Under the pieces are notes generated by a model. The model saw nothing but the letters and a program-made list of their open reading frames with translations, did no database searches and had not been told where the DNA came from. From Synergistaceae bacterium (GTDB lineage: Bacteria > Synergistota > Synergistia > Synergistales > Synergistaceae): DNA of 32,463 bases. Location of the stretch: assembly GCA_030523725.1 (NCBI GenBank), contig JAUNHV010000013.1, forward strand, positions 1 through 32,463, given 5' to 3'. This document shows, one piece after another, positions 16,025-24,935 of this stretch (position 1 is its first letter; each line of letters opens with the position of its first letter). The translations under genes and the position numbers were made by a program.

Positions 16025-17711
16025 ATCGTTTTAGCACTGTAACAAGTGGCACTATTGTGGGAAAATCTCTAGTTGTTTTTGAATAGATACGCCTTATTCT
16101 TTTCCTAATTTCCGTTGGCAGACCTTCCACATCTGCACCTGGCACCCGTTCCAACTGTACTACAGCATCTTTTACGGCATGAATAAATTCATTTCTATAG
16201 TGACGATTTTCTGAATTTATTACTGTTCCACGGGTCTCCACCTGAGGTTCAGCAATAAGCGAATGGTGGGAATTTAGTACAACTGAAATAGTGACTATTC
16301 CTTTTTCACCTAGATCACGCCTTTCTCTCACAATGCTCTTTTCAAACTCACCAAGAGCAACACCATCAACGAGAATCGCCCCCGTTTGAACAGGTTTCCC
16401 TATGACTGCTTTTGTATTGGTCTCCATACGCAAGACATCTCCATTTTGTAATATAAAGACATGCCGTGGTCCAAGCCCCATTTCGTGAGCTAATGCGGCA
16501 TGATGAACAAGATGCCTATATTCACCATGACACGGAACAAAAAATCTAGGTCTGACTAGTGAAAAGAGAAGTTTCAATTCCTCTCGAGATGCGTGACCAG
16601 ACACATGAATTATGTCTTGACCACCACCATGGGAAGAATAGACAACTTCAACTCCAAGCTCAAAAAGCCTGTTAATGGTATCAGAAACAAGTTTTTCGTT
16701 CCCCGGAATTGGAGTTGCAGAGATGATAACAACATCTTTATTACCAAGCGTAACTTGTTTATGTGAATTTCTGCTCATTATGACAAGACCAGAAAAAGGT
16801 TCCCCTTGGCTTCCAGTTGTAATAACAGTTAAGCGATTTGGTGCAATATTTTTAGCTTCTTCCGCTGTAATCAACATACCAGCTGGAATCTTCATATATC
16901 CCAAGCGACAAGCTAATTCGACATTTGCCACCATACTTCGTCCCAATATAAGGATTTTTCTATTAAAACGTTGGCTAATAGCAATTATGCTCGCAATTCT
17001 GTTCAAATTACTTGCAAAGGTAGCAACTAGGATACGCCTATCTTTATACTTACGGAAAAGTTTATCAAAAGTTTCTCTAGTACATTTTTCAGATGGTGTG
17101 AAACCAGGTCTTTCTACATTAGTGGAATCAACCATTGCAAGCAAAACACCTTTATCACCAATTCGCGCTAGGGCACTAAAATCTGGACTTACACCGTCAG
17201 TAGGTGTTGTATCAAACTTAAAATCACCACTGTGAAATATAATTCCAAGTGGAGTTGTAATAGCCAATGCGCAGGAATCAGGAATAGAATGACATAACTC
17301 TATAAATTCAACCTCAAAATCGCCTATTCTCGCGTGATCACACTGTTCTACAATATTAAAACAAGGCTTAAAATGAGGACACGCCTCTGTCAATTTATTC
17401 TCTATAAGACCAGCAGTAAGTTGCGTACAATAGACCGGTACATTCAACTTAGGCAATACAAATGGCAGAGCACCTATATGGTCTTCATGTCCATGAGTAA
17501 TAATAAATGCTAAAATATTCTCTCTGTTTTCCATCAAAAATGACACATCTGGAATGACAAAGTCTATTCCCAACATATCTTCTTCAGGAAATTTCAAGCC
17601 ACAGTCAATGACTATGTATTTTCCTCCATAGCCAATTACTGTCATATTTTTTCCTATTTCGCCCATTCCACCGAGTGGACAAATTACAAGCTCTTTTCTT
17701 TTTCTAATCAT
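16023..17711 (-). CDS. rnj: Ribonuclease J
   Basis: 562-residue metallo-beta-lactamase/beta-CASP nuclease, an endo- and 5'-3' exonuclease for mRNA decay and rRNA maturation in Firmicutes. The zinc motif HGHEDH is at 73-78, followed by HSGDFKFD, a beta-CASP domain with ILVATFASN, and the C-terminal SGHASREELKLL and FVPCHGEYRHL motifs. Length equals that of typical RNase J. The ATG overlaps the glmM stop by four bases (ATGA). Whether it is the J1 or J2 type was not determined; many relatives have only one or two copies. Confidence 0.96.
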   Translation of the reverse strand: MIRKRKELVICPLGGMGEIGKNMTVIGYGGKYIVIDCGLKFPEEDMLGIDFVIPDVSFLMENRENILAFIITHGHEDHIGALPFVLPKLNVPVYCTQLTAGLIENKLTEACPHFKPCFNIVEQCDHARIGDFEVEFIELCHSIPDSCALAITTPLGIIFHSGDFKFDTTPTDGVSPDFSALARIGDKGVLLAMVDSTNVERPGFTPSEKCTRETFDKLFRKYKDRRILVATFASNLNRIASIIAISQRFNRKILILGRSMVANVELACRLGYMKIPAGMLITAEEAKNIAPNRLTVITTGSQGEPFSGLVIMSRNSHKQVTLGNKDVVIISATPIPGNEKLVSDTINRLFELGVEVVYSSHGGGQDIIHVSGHASREELKLLFSLVRPRFFVPCHGEYRHLVHHAALAHEMGLGPRHVFILQNGDVLRMETNTKAVIGKPVQTGAILVDGVALGEFEKSIVRERRDLGEKGIVTISVVLNSHHSLIAEPQVETRGTVINSENRHYRNEFIHAVKDAVVQLERVPGADVEGLPTEIRKRIRRIYSKTTRDFPTIVPLVTVLKR

Positions 17712-19066
17712 GATACTATCGAATCAATCGCTCCTTCCATTATAGACGCAACGCGTCTCATTAGCTCTGCATCACGAGATTCTACAAAAATTCTAACTAA
17801 AGGTTCTGTCCCTGAAGGACGCAAAGACATACGACCATTTTTCCCAAGCAAATTCGCTGCATCTTGCTCTGCCTGTTTCAATACAGGTGAAGCCATTACT
17901 GCATTTTTATCCTTTACTTTTTTGTTTATTAAAAGCTGAGGATAAGGATCAAATCTGTCAACAAGCGTATTTAAATCTTCATTCAAGTAGGATAAAGCCG
18001 TCAAGAAAAGTATAGCACTAGCCATACCATCACCGGTGTTAGCAACATCAAAAGCAATAATATGTCCTGATTGTTCGCCACCAAGACGAGAACCGGTTTC
18101 TTTCATTTTTTCTAACACATATCGATCTCCAACATTAGCTCGATAGGTAACTATTCCATCACTTGCCAACTGATCAACAAGTGTCATATTTGACATAATC
18201 GTAGCAACAAGCCCCGCACCTAACTTGTTTGTAGCAGCAAGATAACGCGCTACAACAAGCATCATAATATCGCCATCAATTGTTCTGCCCTTAGCGTCGC
18301 ACATCAGAACCCTATCAGTATCACCATCAAAAGCAATACCAAGGTCTGCATGCTCCCTCAAAACGACAGCCTTTAGATTATCCAAATGCATTACACCGAC
18401 ATTTTCATTAATATTTTTACCATCTGGTGAATTAGCAAGAAAAATAACCTCACCGTTCCAGTGAGAAAACAAAGGTTTAACAAAGGCACTTGCTGCACCA
18501 TTTGAAGCATCAACAACAAGCTTTTTGTTATACCCCTTTACTGCATCAAAGGTTGAAATCAGTTTATCAAGATAAAGTTGCCCCAAACCCGTTCCATCTT
18601 GCCATGTTACTTTATCAGGATTTATGACACGATTGGCATCATAAACACTGTCAAAAATTTCCTCTATCTCAAATTCGTCTTTATCGCTAAGTTTAAAGCC
18701 ATCACCGTGAAAAAACTTAATGCCATTATACTGCCAAGGGTTATGGGAAGCAGAAACCATGGCTCCTCCGGCAAATTTTCCATTTTTCAACAAAAAACTT
18801 ACCCCAGGTGTCGGCAATACGCCCAAAAACACAGCCTTACCACCAGCTGCAACAATCCCCTGCGCAAGTGATTGAGCAAGAATCTTTCCGCTTATCCTAG
18901 TATCCATTCCAATTGCAATTGGCAAAGAATCTTTATCTGTTGACTTATTCCATTTTGCATAAGACATTCCAAGTGCATAAGCAAAAGAAGTTGTCATATT
19001 ACCTTGAAAAGCTATATCGCGAACTCCATCTGTACCAAAATATTTTCTTTTGAATGACGTCAACAC
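17708..19066 (-). CDS. glmM: Phosphoglucosamine mutase GlmM
   Basis: About 452 residues. It converts glucosamine-6-phosphate to glucosamine-1-phosphate for UDP-GlcNAc. All four signatures are visible: the substrate start KYFGTDGVR, the active-site serine loop VSASHNP (phospho-Ser about residue 107), the metal site FDGDTDR, and the C-terminal RPSGTEPLVR phosphate loop. No ATG exists near the expected start. GTG at 19072, GTG at 19066 and TTG at 19063 are candidates after the TAGGTAGG ribosome site; 19066 has the best spacing. It lies directly after ybbR, as in the conserved cdaA-ybbR-glmM cluster, where CdaA can bind and be inhibited by GlmM in other Firmicutes. Confidence 0.95.
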   Translation of the reverse strand: MLTSFKRKYFGTDGVRDIAFQGNMTTSFAYALGMSYAKWNKSTDKDSLPIAIGMDTRISGKILAQSLAQGIVAAGGKAVFLGVLPTPGVSFLLKNGKFAGGAMVSASHNPWQYNGIKFFHGDGFKLSDKDEFEIEEIFDSVYDANRVINPDKVTWQDGTGLGQLYLDKLISTFDAVKGYNKKLVVDASNGAASAFVKPLFSHWNGEVIFLANSPDGKNINENVGVMHLDNLKAVVLREHADLGIAFDGDTDRVLMCDAKGRTIDGDIMMLVVARYLAATNKLGAGLVATIMSNMTLVDQLASDGIVTYRANVGDRYVLEKMKETGSRLGGEQSGHIIAFDVANTGDGMASAILFLTALSYLNEDLNTLVDRFDPYPQLLINKKVKDKNAVMASPVLKQAEQDAANLLGKNGRMSLRPSGTEPLVRIFVESRDAELMRRVASIMEGAIDSIVS

Positions 19067-19101
19067 AAACACCTACCTAATTCTCATTTTACATAAGTAT
19101 A

Positions 19102-20388
19102 TTATTCTTGAGTTATCGTTACTATACTTGGTTCTATACTTATTAACTTAACCCCACTTTTTTTGCTTTTAAAAGACACAGGCAAAGTTATTTTTTTATT
19201 TACAACATCCGTCGCATCAACAAAAACTTCAAACGGTAATTCCCCATTCAAATTACTGAATGTAGAAGCAACTGCTTCAACACTAACAACAGCCGATTGA
19301 CTAGACAGCGTCCATTCAGAAGCATCAAGCCCAATTAATTTTATAGGAACATTTTCATAGAATTTCTTGACAACAATCTCGTCACAAATAAGATTTAATT
19401 TAACCTCGCTTGGAGCATAAATTTCAGCTTTATAAGATGGATTTTTTAATTTTTGGGGCACCGTAAAAGGGATTGCAATACTAGTAGTTTCACGAACATT
19501 TGAAACATCTATTTTTCCCAAGTTAAATTCTTTTACATCCTTAAAAAATAATGCTTTTGCTTTTACTTTAACCGATGCAGGTAAAAGAACAGCTCCAGTA
19601 ATAACTACCTGATTTTGTGGGTGACCTGCAAGTGCAAATTTTAGAGGCACATCTTTTGTAATAATTTCATCTTCAAAAACAACGTGTGCCACAACACTCT
19701 TTTGAGATAAAACAAGATCAGTATTATTAACAAGGGCTCCAGCTGTCCCTTTAATAATTATTGGTACGGTAATATTTCCTTTATCGTCCAATTTTTCTGT
19801 GTCCAACAAGACATTCAGCTCTGAAATTGCTTTAACATCCTCTTCCTTACCAGAAACTACTATTTGCGAGGGAGTAATAATAACATCACTAATATTTTTG
19901 TTTTCGACATTCTCAGCAAGATTGACATTCACTGGCATGACACGTTTTAACAACTTATAAAGTGTTACTTCACTTTGAGAAGGATAAACACGCGAAACCT
20001 TAATATTCTCAATAGAAGATGTCACATTTATGTCTTTGGTGTAAGTTCCTACGGTCTTTCCGCGTAGATTAACAACGGCATGCAAGGTACTATCAGAAAC
20101 GCTAAGTAGGGATTTTTGTCTTCCAGAAACCCATACTCGTACGGTATCAACAGACGCTTTTTTCTCTAATTCAGGAGGAAGTCCAACGTATCGAACAGGT
20201 ACAGACAAAGTCTTAATTGCCCTTACCTCACCGTTATACGAAACAAAGCACCAGAAAGCTATTGAAAACAAGAGAGAAAATAAAAACAGCATAACGTGCG
20301 TTAACTTTTGTATTCTTACCGGCGGATGAAAACTAAGAGTTAGTGTATCCAACCATTTGGAAACAAATCTTTTTAATTTTGCAAACAT
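19102..20388 (-). CDS. cdaR: YbbR-domain protein CdaR, regulator of diadenylate cyclase
   Basis: 428 residues. A short cytoplasmic N-terminus and one membrane helix (about 30-50) are followed by an extracytoplasmic region made of about four YbbR repeats, each with a 'VRYVGLP'- or 'VNVNLAENV'-like strand and 'I-VSGKEEDVKAISEL'-like turn. CdaR binds CdaA and tunes c-di-AMP output in other Firmicutes. The start codon shares one base with the cdaA stop (TAATG), a strong coupling signal. Confidence 0.92.
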   Translation of the reverse strand: MFAKLKRFVSKWLDTLTLSFHPPVRIQKLTHVMLFLFSLLFSIAFWCFVSYNGEVRAIKTLSVPVRYVGLPPELEKKASVDTVRVWVSGRQKSLLSVSDSTLHAVVNLRGKTVGTYTKDINVTSSIENIKVSRVYPSQSEVTLYKLLKRVMPVNVNLAENVENKNISDVIITPSQIVVSGKEEDVKAISELNVLLDTEKLDDKGNITVPIIIKGTAGALVNNTDLVLSQKSVVAHVVFEDEIITKDVPLKFALAGHPQNQVVITGAVLLPASVKVKAKALFFKDVKEFNLGKIDVSNVRETTSIAIPFTVPQKLKNPSYKAEIYAPSEVKLNLICDEIVVKKFYENVPIKLIGLDASEWTLSSQSAVVSVEAVASTFSNLNGELPFEVFVDATDVVNKKITLPVSFKSKKSGVKLISIEPSIVTITQE

Positions 20389-21206
20389 TACTTGTTTCCT
20401 CCCAGATTCTCTCTAAGCTCTTCTGCAAACTTTTCCAAAAAGCCACCAGCAATATCGTCATTTGAAAAATAATGCAATAATATTCTGGAGAGTTGCTCTT
20501 TATTCAATGCTTTAGAAAAGTTTCCAGATACCGCAGCACGTATCTCGCCCCTTTCCTCTGAAACAACAAGCGCAATTGCATCGGTCAACTCCGTAAGCCC
20601 CAATGCAGCTCTATGGCGAGTTCCATACCAACTAGATATGTCTAAGCGCTCCGTCAATGGAAGATAACAAGCACCAGCAATAATACTATGCCGATTACAA
20701 ATTAAAGCACCGTCATGAAGGGGTGTACCCTCCCAAAATATTGTTACAATCAGCTCAGATGTAATATCAGCATTTAGAATTTTAGATGTCATCCAATATT
20801 CTTTCAGGCTTGTATTTCTTTCCAGGACATAAATAGCACCAATCCGGTGTTCTACACAATAGACAAGAGCCTTTGCAACAGCATCTGCCTTTTTCTTTTG
20901 TAACTCAGCCTCACCACGAGACCTCCAGCCGCCACCTTTGCCTAATTCTTCAAGTGCTCTCCGTAATTCCGGTTGAAATAAAATCGGAATTGCAACAAGG
21001 AAAGCACCAAAAAATTTACTAATTATCCATGTAAGACTTCTGAGGTTAAAAGCATTCGCTAAAGCACCTAATAAGGCAACAATAAGTAGTCCTTTTACAA
21101 GTTGCATGGCACGTGTGCCAACAAAAAGCAAGAGCAATTTGTATGTGATGTAAGCAACAATTAGTATATCAACTATATCATGAAAACGAACCTCATAAAA
21201 CAGCAT
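20388..21206 (-). CDS. cdaA: Diadenylate cyclase CdaA (c-di-AMP synthase)
   Basis: 272 residues. Three N-terminal membrane helices (about 12-30, 36-53, 60-77) precede a DisA_N (DAC) domain. Both catalytic motifs are present: DGA at 165-167 and RHR at 197-199. The enzyme joins two ATP into c-di-AMP, a second messenger controlling osmolyte/potassium uptake and wall homeostasis. Gene order with cdaR and glmM is the canonical one. It starts 16 bases after the prepilin gene. Confidence 0.96.
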   Translation of the reverse strand: MLFYEVRFHDIVDILIVAYITYKLLLLFVGTRAMQLVKGLLIVALLGALANAFNLRSLTWIISKFFGAFLVAIPILFQPELRRALEELGKGGGWRSRGEAELQKKKADAVAKALVYCVEHRIGAIYVLERNTSLKEYWMTSKILNADITSELIVTIFWEGTPLHDGALICNRHSIIAGACYLPLTERLDISSWYGTRHRAALGLTELTDAIALVVSEERGEIRAAVSGNFSKALNKEQLSRILLHYFSNDDIAGGFLEKFAEELRENLGGNK

Positions 21207-21222
21207 AGCTTACATGCCTCTT

Positions 21223-21693
21223 TTATTTTTTTACTAAAATATATACTACATTTCCCTTGTCATATGTACCAGAATTATCTTGGCTTAATGTAGTATCTTT
21301 ATACAAGGGTATATCATCCTTCATTTTGAAAAGCCTAGTGGCAACACCACTATTGGCTTCCAAATTCCCTTTGCTAGCAGAGCCATCATATTTGACAAAC
21401 AGTGCTCCAGTATCACCTTCACCAGCTGATTCTAATGAAAAAGGAGTTCCCTCATATGAAACTGACGTATCCAAATACTCATTCAGATCACTAACTTTGC
21501 TAGGATATTTACCATTTTCAGAATAATACAGGACACATGCAGTCTTCACATTTTGCATATCTGAAACAATTTTCAAAGCCCGCGCCTTATCTGTGGCATT
21601 GCTGGATGATATAGCCAAAAGCCCTGACATAATTCCGATAATCGTTACAGCAATAAGAACTTCCAAAATCGTAAATGCTGAATGCGTTTTCAT
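21223..21693 (-). CDS. Type IV prepilin-like protein (class III signal)
   Basis: About 156 residues. A six-residue leader MKTHSA is followed by FTILEVLIAVTIIGIMSGLL, the classic prepilin start: cleavage before Phe1 and Glu at +5, then one hydrophobic helix. The remainder is a small globular pseudopilin-type domain with KTACVLYYSENGKYPSKVSDLNEYL, the GspG-like 'gkYP' region. A GTG three codons upstream is possible but too close to the AAAGGA site, so ATG 21693 is preferred. It heads the minus-strand envelope operon, far from any assembly ATPase or prepilin peptidase, but shares the window with the secretin at 242-2044. Confidence 0.85.
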   Translation of the reverse strand: MKTHSAFTILEVLIAVTIIGIMSGLLAISSSNATDKARALKIVSDMQNVKTACVLYYSENGKYPSKVSDLNEYLDTSVSYEGTPFSLESAGEGDTGALFVKYDGSASKGNLEANSGVATRLFKMKDDIPLYKDTTLSQDNSGTYDKGNVVYILVKK

Positions 21694-21732
21694 AGCGCAC
21701 ACGTCCTTTCTATTTTCTTACAATAACGGGTG

Positions 21733-21741
21733 ATTTTAGCA
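21733..21741 (-). promoter_or_regulatory. Candidate extended -10 promoter for the envelope operon
   Basis: TGCTAAAAT on the minus strand gives an extended -10 element about 30-40 bases before the prepilin start, with no clear -35. Together with the uvrA terminator upstream it marks the likely beginning of the 14-gene operon. Confidence 0.4.
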
Positions 21742-21791
21742 CAATTCCTTAGTTTTTACTAGTGTAATTTTTGCCTAGCCTATTTAAAAAA

Positions 21792-21828
21792 TAAAAAACA
21801 CCCCGCCCCAATATTTAGGACGAGATGT
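21792..21828 (-). terminator. Terminator after uvrA
   Basis: On the minus strand ACATCTCGTCC pairs with GGGCGGGGTGT (11 bp with G-T pairs) around an AT-rich loop and is followed by a T run (21792-21797). It lies right after the uvrA stop. Confidence 0.85.
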
Positions 21829-21833
21829 TCCGT

Positions 21834-24683
21834 TTAACACTTATTCTTTGCAAGATAGTCTTTCAAAAACATAGCTGTAAAGCCATGTTGTTTTGCAACT
21901 TCCTCTGGAGTACCTTTTGCAACAAGATTCCCTCCTGCTTTACCACCATCAGGACCAAGGTCTATTATGTAGTCACTTGAGGCTAAAACATCAAGGTTAT
22001 GCTCTATTGCAAGCACTGAATGTCCACTCTCCACAAGCTTATGTAAAAGCTTTAACAATTTTTTAACGTCTGTGTAATGAAGCCCTGTTGTTGGTTCGTC
22101 CAATAGATAAAGTGTCGGCCCTTGAAATTTTTTTGCAAGTTCCGTAGCAAGTTTTACCCTCTGGGCTTCACCACCAGAGAGTGTTGTAGAACTTTGTCCA
22201 AGTTTTATATAACCAAGCCCTGCTTCAGAAATTGTTGCAAGACGATTGGCAATTTTTGGAATATTTGCAAAAACACGTTGAGCCTCATCAACTGTCATAT
22301 CAAGTACGTCAGCAATGGTATGTCCATTAAACTTAACTTCAAGCGTCTCTCTGTTATATCTCTTACCATCACAAACATCACACTTTACATAAACATCTGG
22401 TAAAAAAAGCATAGAAACCTTTGTAACACCATCACCATTACAAGCTTCACAGCGCCCTCCCTTTACATTAAAGCTAAAACGCCCTGGCGTATAGCCACGC
22501 ATTTTGGCTTCTGTCATTTCTGCAAACAATTCGCGAATTGCGCTAAAAACTCCGGTATATGTCGCAGGATTTGAACGTGGTGTTCTGCCAATAGGGCTTT
22601 GGTCAATAAGAACAATATTTTTTAATTTTTCTGCACCAATTATTTTTTTGAACTTGCCAGGGACAGCACGAAAATCGCTATCAAAGTAATGACGTAAGCC
22701 CTTGTAAAGTATTTCATACAAAAAAGTACTCTTGCCACTCCCCGACACCCCAGTAAGACAAGTAAATGTGCCAAGTGGAATTGAGATATCCACATCTTTC
22801 AGATTATTTTCTGCACAGCCCGTTACCGTTAAAAAATGATTTGATTTTCTACGATTTTTGGGTTTTTCTATGCCATTTTCTTCTCCACGCAGATACTTTC
22901 CGGTATCACTCGTCTTTGCAGTACCGTGGATAAATTCATCAAATTCACCTTCTGCAGTTATCTTTCCACCATTTTCACCAGCTCCGGGACCAATTTCTAC
23001 AATGTAGTCTGCTTCTTCCATTGTTTCCTTGTCATGCTCCACAACAAGCACAGTATTTCCCAAATCTCTAATAGTCTTCAATGTTCCAAGCAATTTACTC
23101 GTATCTCTAGCATGCAGCCCAATAGTCGGTTCGTCAAGCACATACATAACACCAGTTAGCCCTGAACCAAGCTGAGACGCAAGACGGATACGTTGACTTT
23201 CGCCACCAGAGAGAGTATCTGCCCTTCTATCAAGAGACAGGTAGCCTGCCCCAATGTTTACTAAAAACTGTAGGCGTTTTCTTATCTCGTCCAAAGCTAC
23301 ACCAACAATTTTTTGCTCTCTCTTGCCAAGTTTCAAATTGTTCAACACTGCGAGGTGCTCCTCTACGGACATTGATGTGAGATCTGCAATGTTATAATCA
23401 CCAAGGCGAACAGAAAGCGCCTCTTTTTTTAGTCTATGTCCACCACATGTTGCACATGTATCTTCAACTCGATACCTCTCTAATTCCTCCTTAAACTGCT
23501 CAGATTCTGTTTCACCATATCTTTTCTCCAGCCATGGAATGAGCCCAATATATTTTCCCGTATAATTTCTTTCAAATGTATTTGCTATAAAAACGAGATC
23601 CAATGGTGTATCATCACCATAGAGCAAGGCGTCCTGCACTCCTTTTGACAATTCTCCAAAAGGCATATCAAGATTCCACCCTTTTTTCTCCGCCAACATG
23701 TTTGCGCGTTCAAGCATATATTTTGTATTTTTCCACGGCACAAAAGCACCTTCCGCCAAGGTCTTTTCTGGTGCAACCGCAATTTGAGGAGAGAAATGTG
23801 AATGAAAACCAAGCCCTGCACAATCAGGGCAAGCTCCGATCGGAGCATTAAAGGAAAAAAGTCTAGGTTCTATTTCTGGAAGGCTGATCTCACAATGTGG
23901 ACAAACATAATTTTCCGTAAATTCTTGCTCGTCTTCCCCATTTGTAATAACAACAAAACCGGAAGAAAGTTTCAAGGCCATTTCAACTGCTTCAGTAAGT
24001 CTTGCTCTATTTTCCTCCCGCAATCTCATTCGGTCAATCACGCAATCAATCGTGTGTTTTTCATTTTTCTCAAGTTCTATATCTTCATCAAGACGATATA
24101 TTGCACCGTCAACGCGGACTCGAGTATAGCCTTTCGAAGCAAGTGCAGCAAATAAATTTTTATGCTGTCCTTTTTTGGCTTTAACCATTGGACTCAAAAT
24201 ATGAACAGCATTTTCTTCCTTTCCCTTAAAAATTTTATCAACAATTTCGTCAACACTGTATTTTGTTACAGCTCTCCCACAAGACGGACAATAAGGCTTT
24301 CCTGCTCTTCCAAAAAGTAATCGAAGATAATCATAAATCTCCGTTACAGTTCCAACCGTAGAACGAGGGTTATGGCTTTTCCCTTTTTGCTCGATAGAAA
24401 TTGCTGGAGAAAGCCCTTCTATTTCATCTACTAAAGGTTTTTCTGCCATTCCCAAAAATTGCCTTGCATAGCTAGAAAGTGACTCCATGTAACGTCTCTG
24501 TCCCTCTGCGTAAATTGTATCAAATGCAAGTGAGGATTTTCCAGACCCCGATGGTCCTGTCATAACGACCATGCTATTTTTAGGCAATTTACAGCTGACA
24601 TTTTTCAAATTGTTTTGTCTTGCACCAATTATCTTTATGTATTTCTGTTCTGTTTGCCTTTGCTCGTTTAATTTTTTTTTCAT
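21834..24683 (-). CDS. uvrA: Excinuclease ABC subunit A
   Basis: 949 residues, the full UvrA length. The damage-recognition ATPase of nucleotide excision repair. Two ABC modules are present: Walker A GPSGSGKSS at 43-51 and GVSGSGKST near 642-650, with signatures LSGGESQRI and LSGGEAQRV. Zinc modules are intact: CPSC near 120, CPHC with CPDC near 260-285, and CEAC with CDVC near 740-765. The UvrB-binding region follows the first Walker A. No uvrB lies in the window. It has its own promoter and terminator, so it is a single-gene transcript. No Gram-positive LexA box was seen upstream. Confidence 0.98.
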   Translation of the reverse strand: MKKKLNEQRQTEQKYIKIIGARQNNLKNVSCKLPKNSMVVMTGPSGSGKSSLAFDTIYAEGQRRYMESLSSYARQFLGMAEKPLVDEIEGLSPAISIEQKGKSHNPRSTVGTVTEIYDYLRLLFGRAGKPYCPSCGRAVTKYSVDEIVDKIFKGKEENAVHILSPMVKAKKGQHKNLFAALASKGYTRVRVDGAIYRLDEDIELEKNEKHTIDCVIDRMRLREENRARLTEAVEMALKLSSGFVVITNGEDEQEFTENYVCPHCEISLPEIEPRLFSFNAPIGACPDCAGLGFHSHFSPQIAVAPEKTLAEGAFVPWKNTKYMLERANMLAEKKGWNLDMPFGELSKGVQDALLYGDDTPLDLVFIANTFERNYTGKYIGLIPWLEKRYGETESEQFKEELERYRVEDTCATCGGHRLKKEALSVRLGDYNIADLTSMSVEEHLAVLNNLKLGKREQKIVGVALDEIRKRLQFLVNIGAGYLSLDRRADTLSGGESQRIRLASQLGSGLTGVMYVLDEPTIGLHARDTSKLLGTLKTIRDLGNTVLVVEHDKETMEEADYIVEIGPGAGENGGKITAEGEFDEFIHGTAKTSDTGKYLRGEENGIEKPKNRRKSNHFLTVTGCAENNLKDVDISIPLGTFTCLTGVSGSGKSTFLYEILYKGLRHYFDSDFRAVPGKFKKIIGAEKLKNIVLIDQSPIGRTPRSNPATYTGVFSAIRELFAEMTEAKMRGYTPGRFSFNVKGGRCEACNGDGVTKVSMLFLPDVYVKCDVCDGKRYNRETLEVKFNGHTIADVLDMTVDEAQRVFANIPKIANRLATISEAGLGYIKLGQSSTTLSGGEAQRVKLATELAKKFQGPTLYLLDEPTTGLHYTDVKKLLKLLHKLVESGHSVLAIEHNLDVLASSDYIIDLGPDGGKAGGNLVAKGTPEEVAKQHGFTAMFLKDYLAKNKC

Positions 24684-24734
24684 ACTTTTCTTGTGCTCCG
24701 CATACTCGTTAATAAATTTTTCTAAATTTCCGCA

Positions 24735-24763
24735 ATTTTATTCTCGTTTTTATATAAAATCAA
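24735..24763 (-). promoter_or_regulatory. Sigma-A promoter for uvrA
   Basis: On the minus strand TTGATT (24758-24763) and TAAAAT (24735-24740) are exactly 17 bp apart. The leader to the uvrA ATG is about 45 bases. Confidence 0.7.
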
Positions 24764-24878
24764 GTTTTTGTTTATTTTGTCCATTGGCTAACGACACCTA
24801 CTTCCAACGTAAATGACTAGACTAAATGCAGAAAATATGGTATTCTTACGCCCGTTTTGCACAATACAAATCAATCAT

Positions 24879-24893
24879 TTGGAAACGGTAACG
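24879..24893 (+). promoter_or_regulatory. Candidate cre-like (CcpA) site upstream of putP
   Basis: TTGGAAACGGTAACG matches 14 of 15 positions of the Bacillus catabolite-response element WTGNAANCGNWNNCW. It lies about 45 bases before the putP ATG and overlaps a weak possible -35 (TTGGAA, with TATTGT 16 bp on). Whether this organism has CcpA cannot be seen here. Confidence 0.3.
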
Positions 24894-24935
24894 ACACACA
24901 TATTGTATCCGTGACAAGAAAGAGAGGAACATAAT

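Noticed and set aside
24684-24800. SOS (LexA) box before uvrA
   Set aside because: No CGAAC-N4-GTTCG-like element was found on either strand; only a plain promoter is visible.
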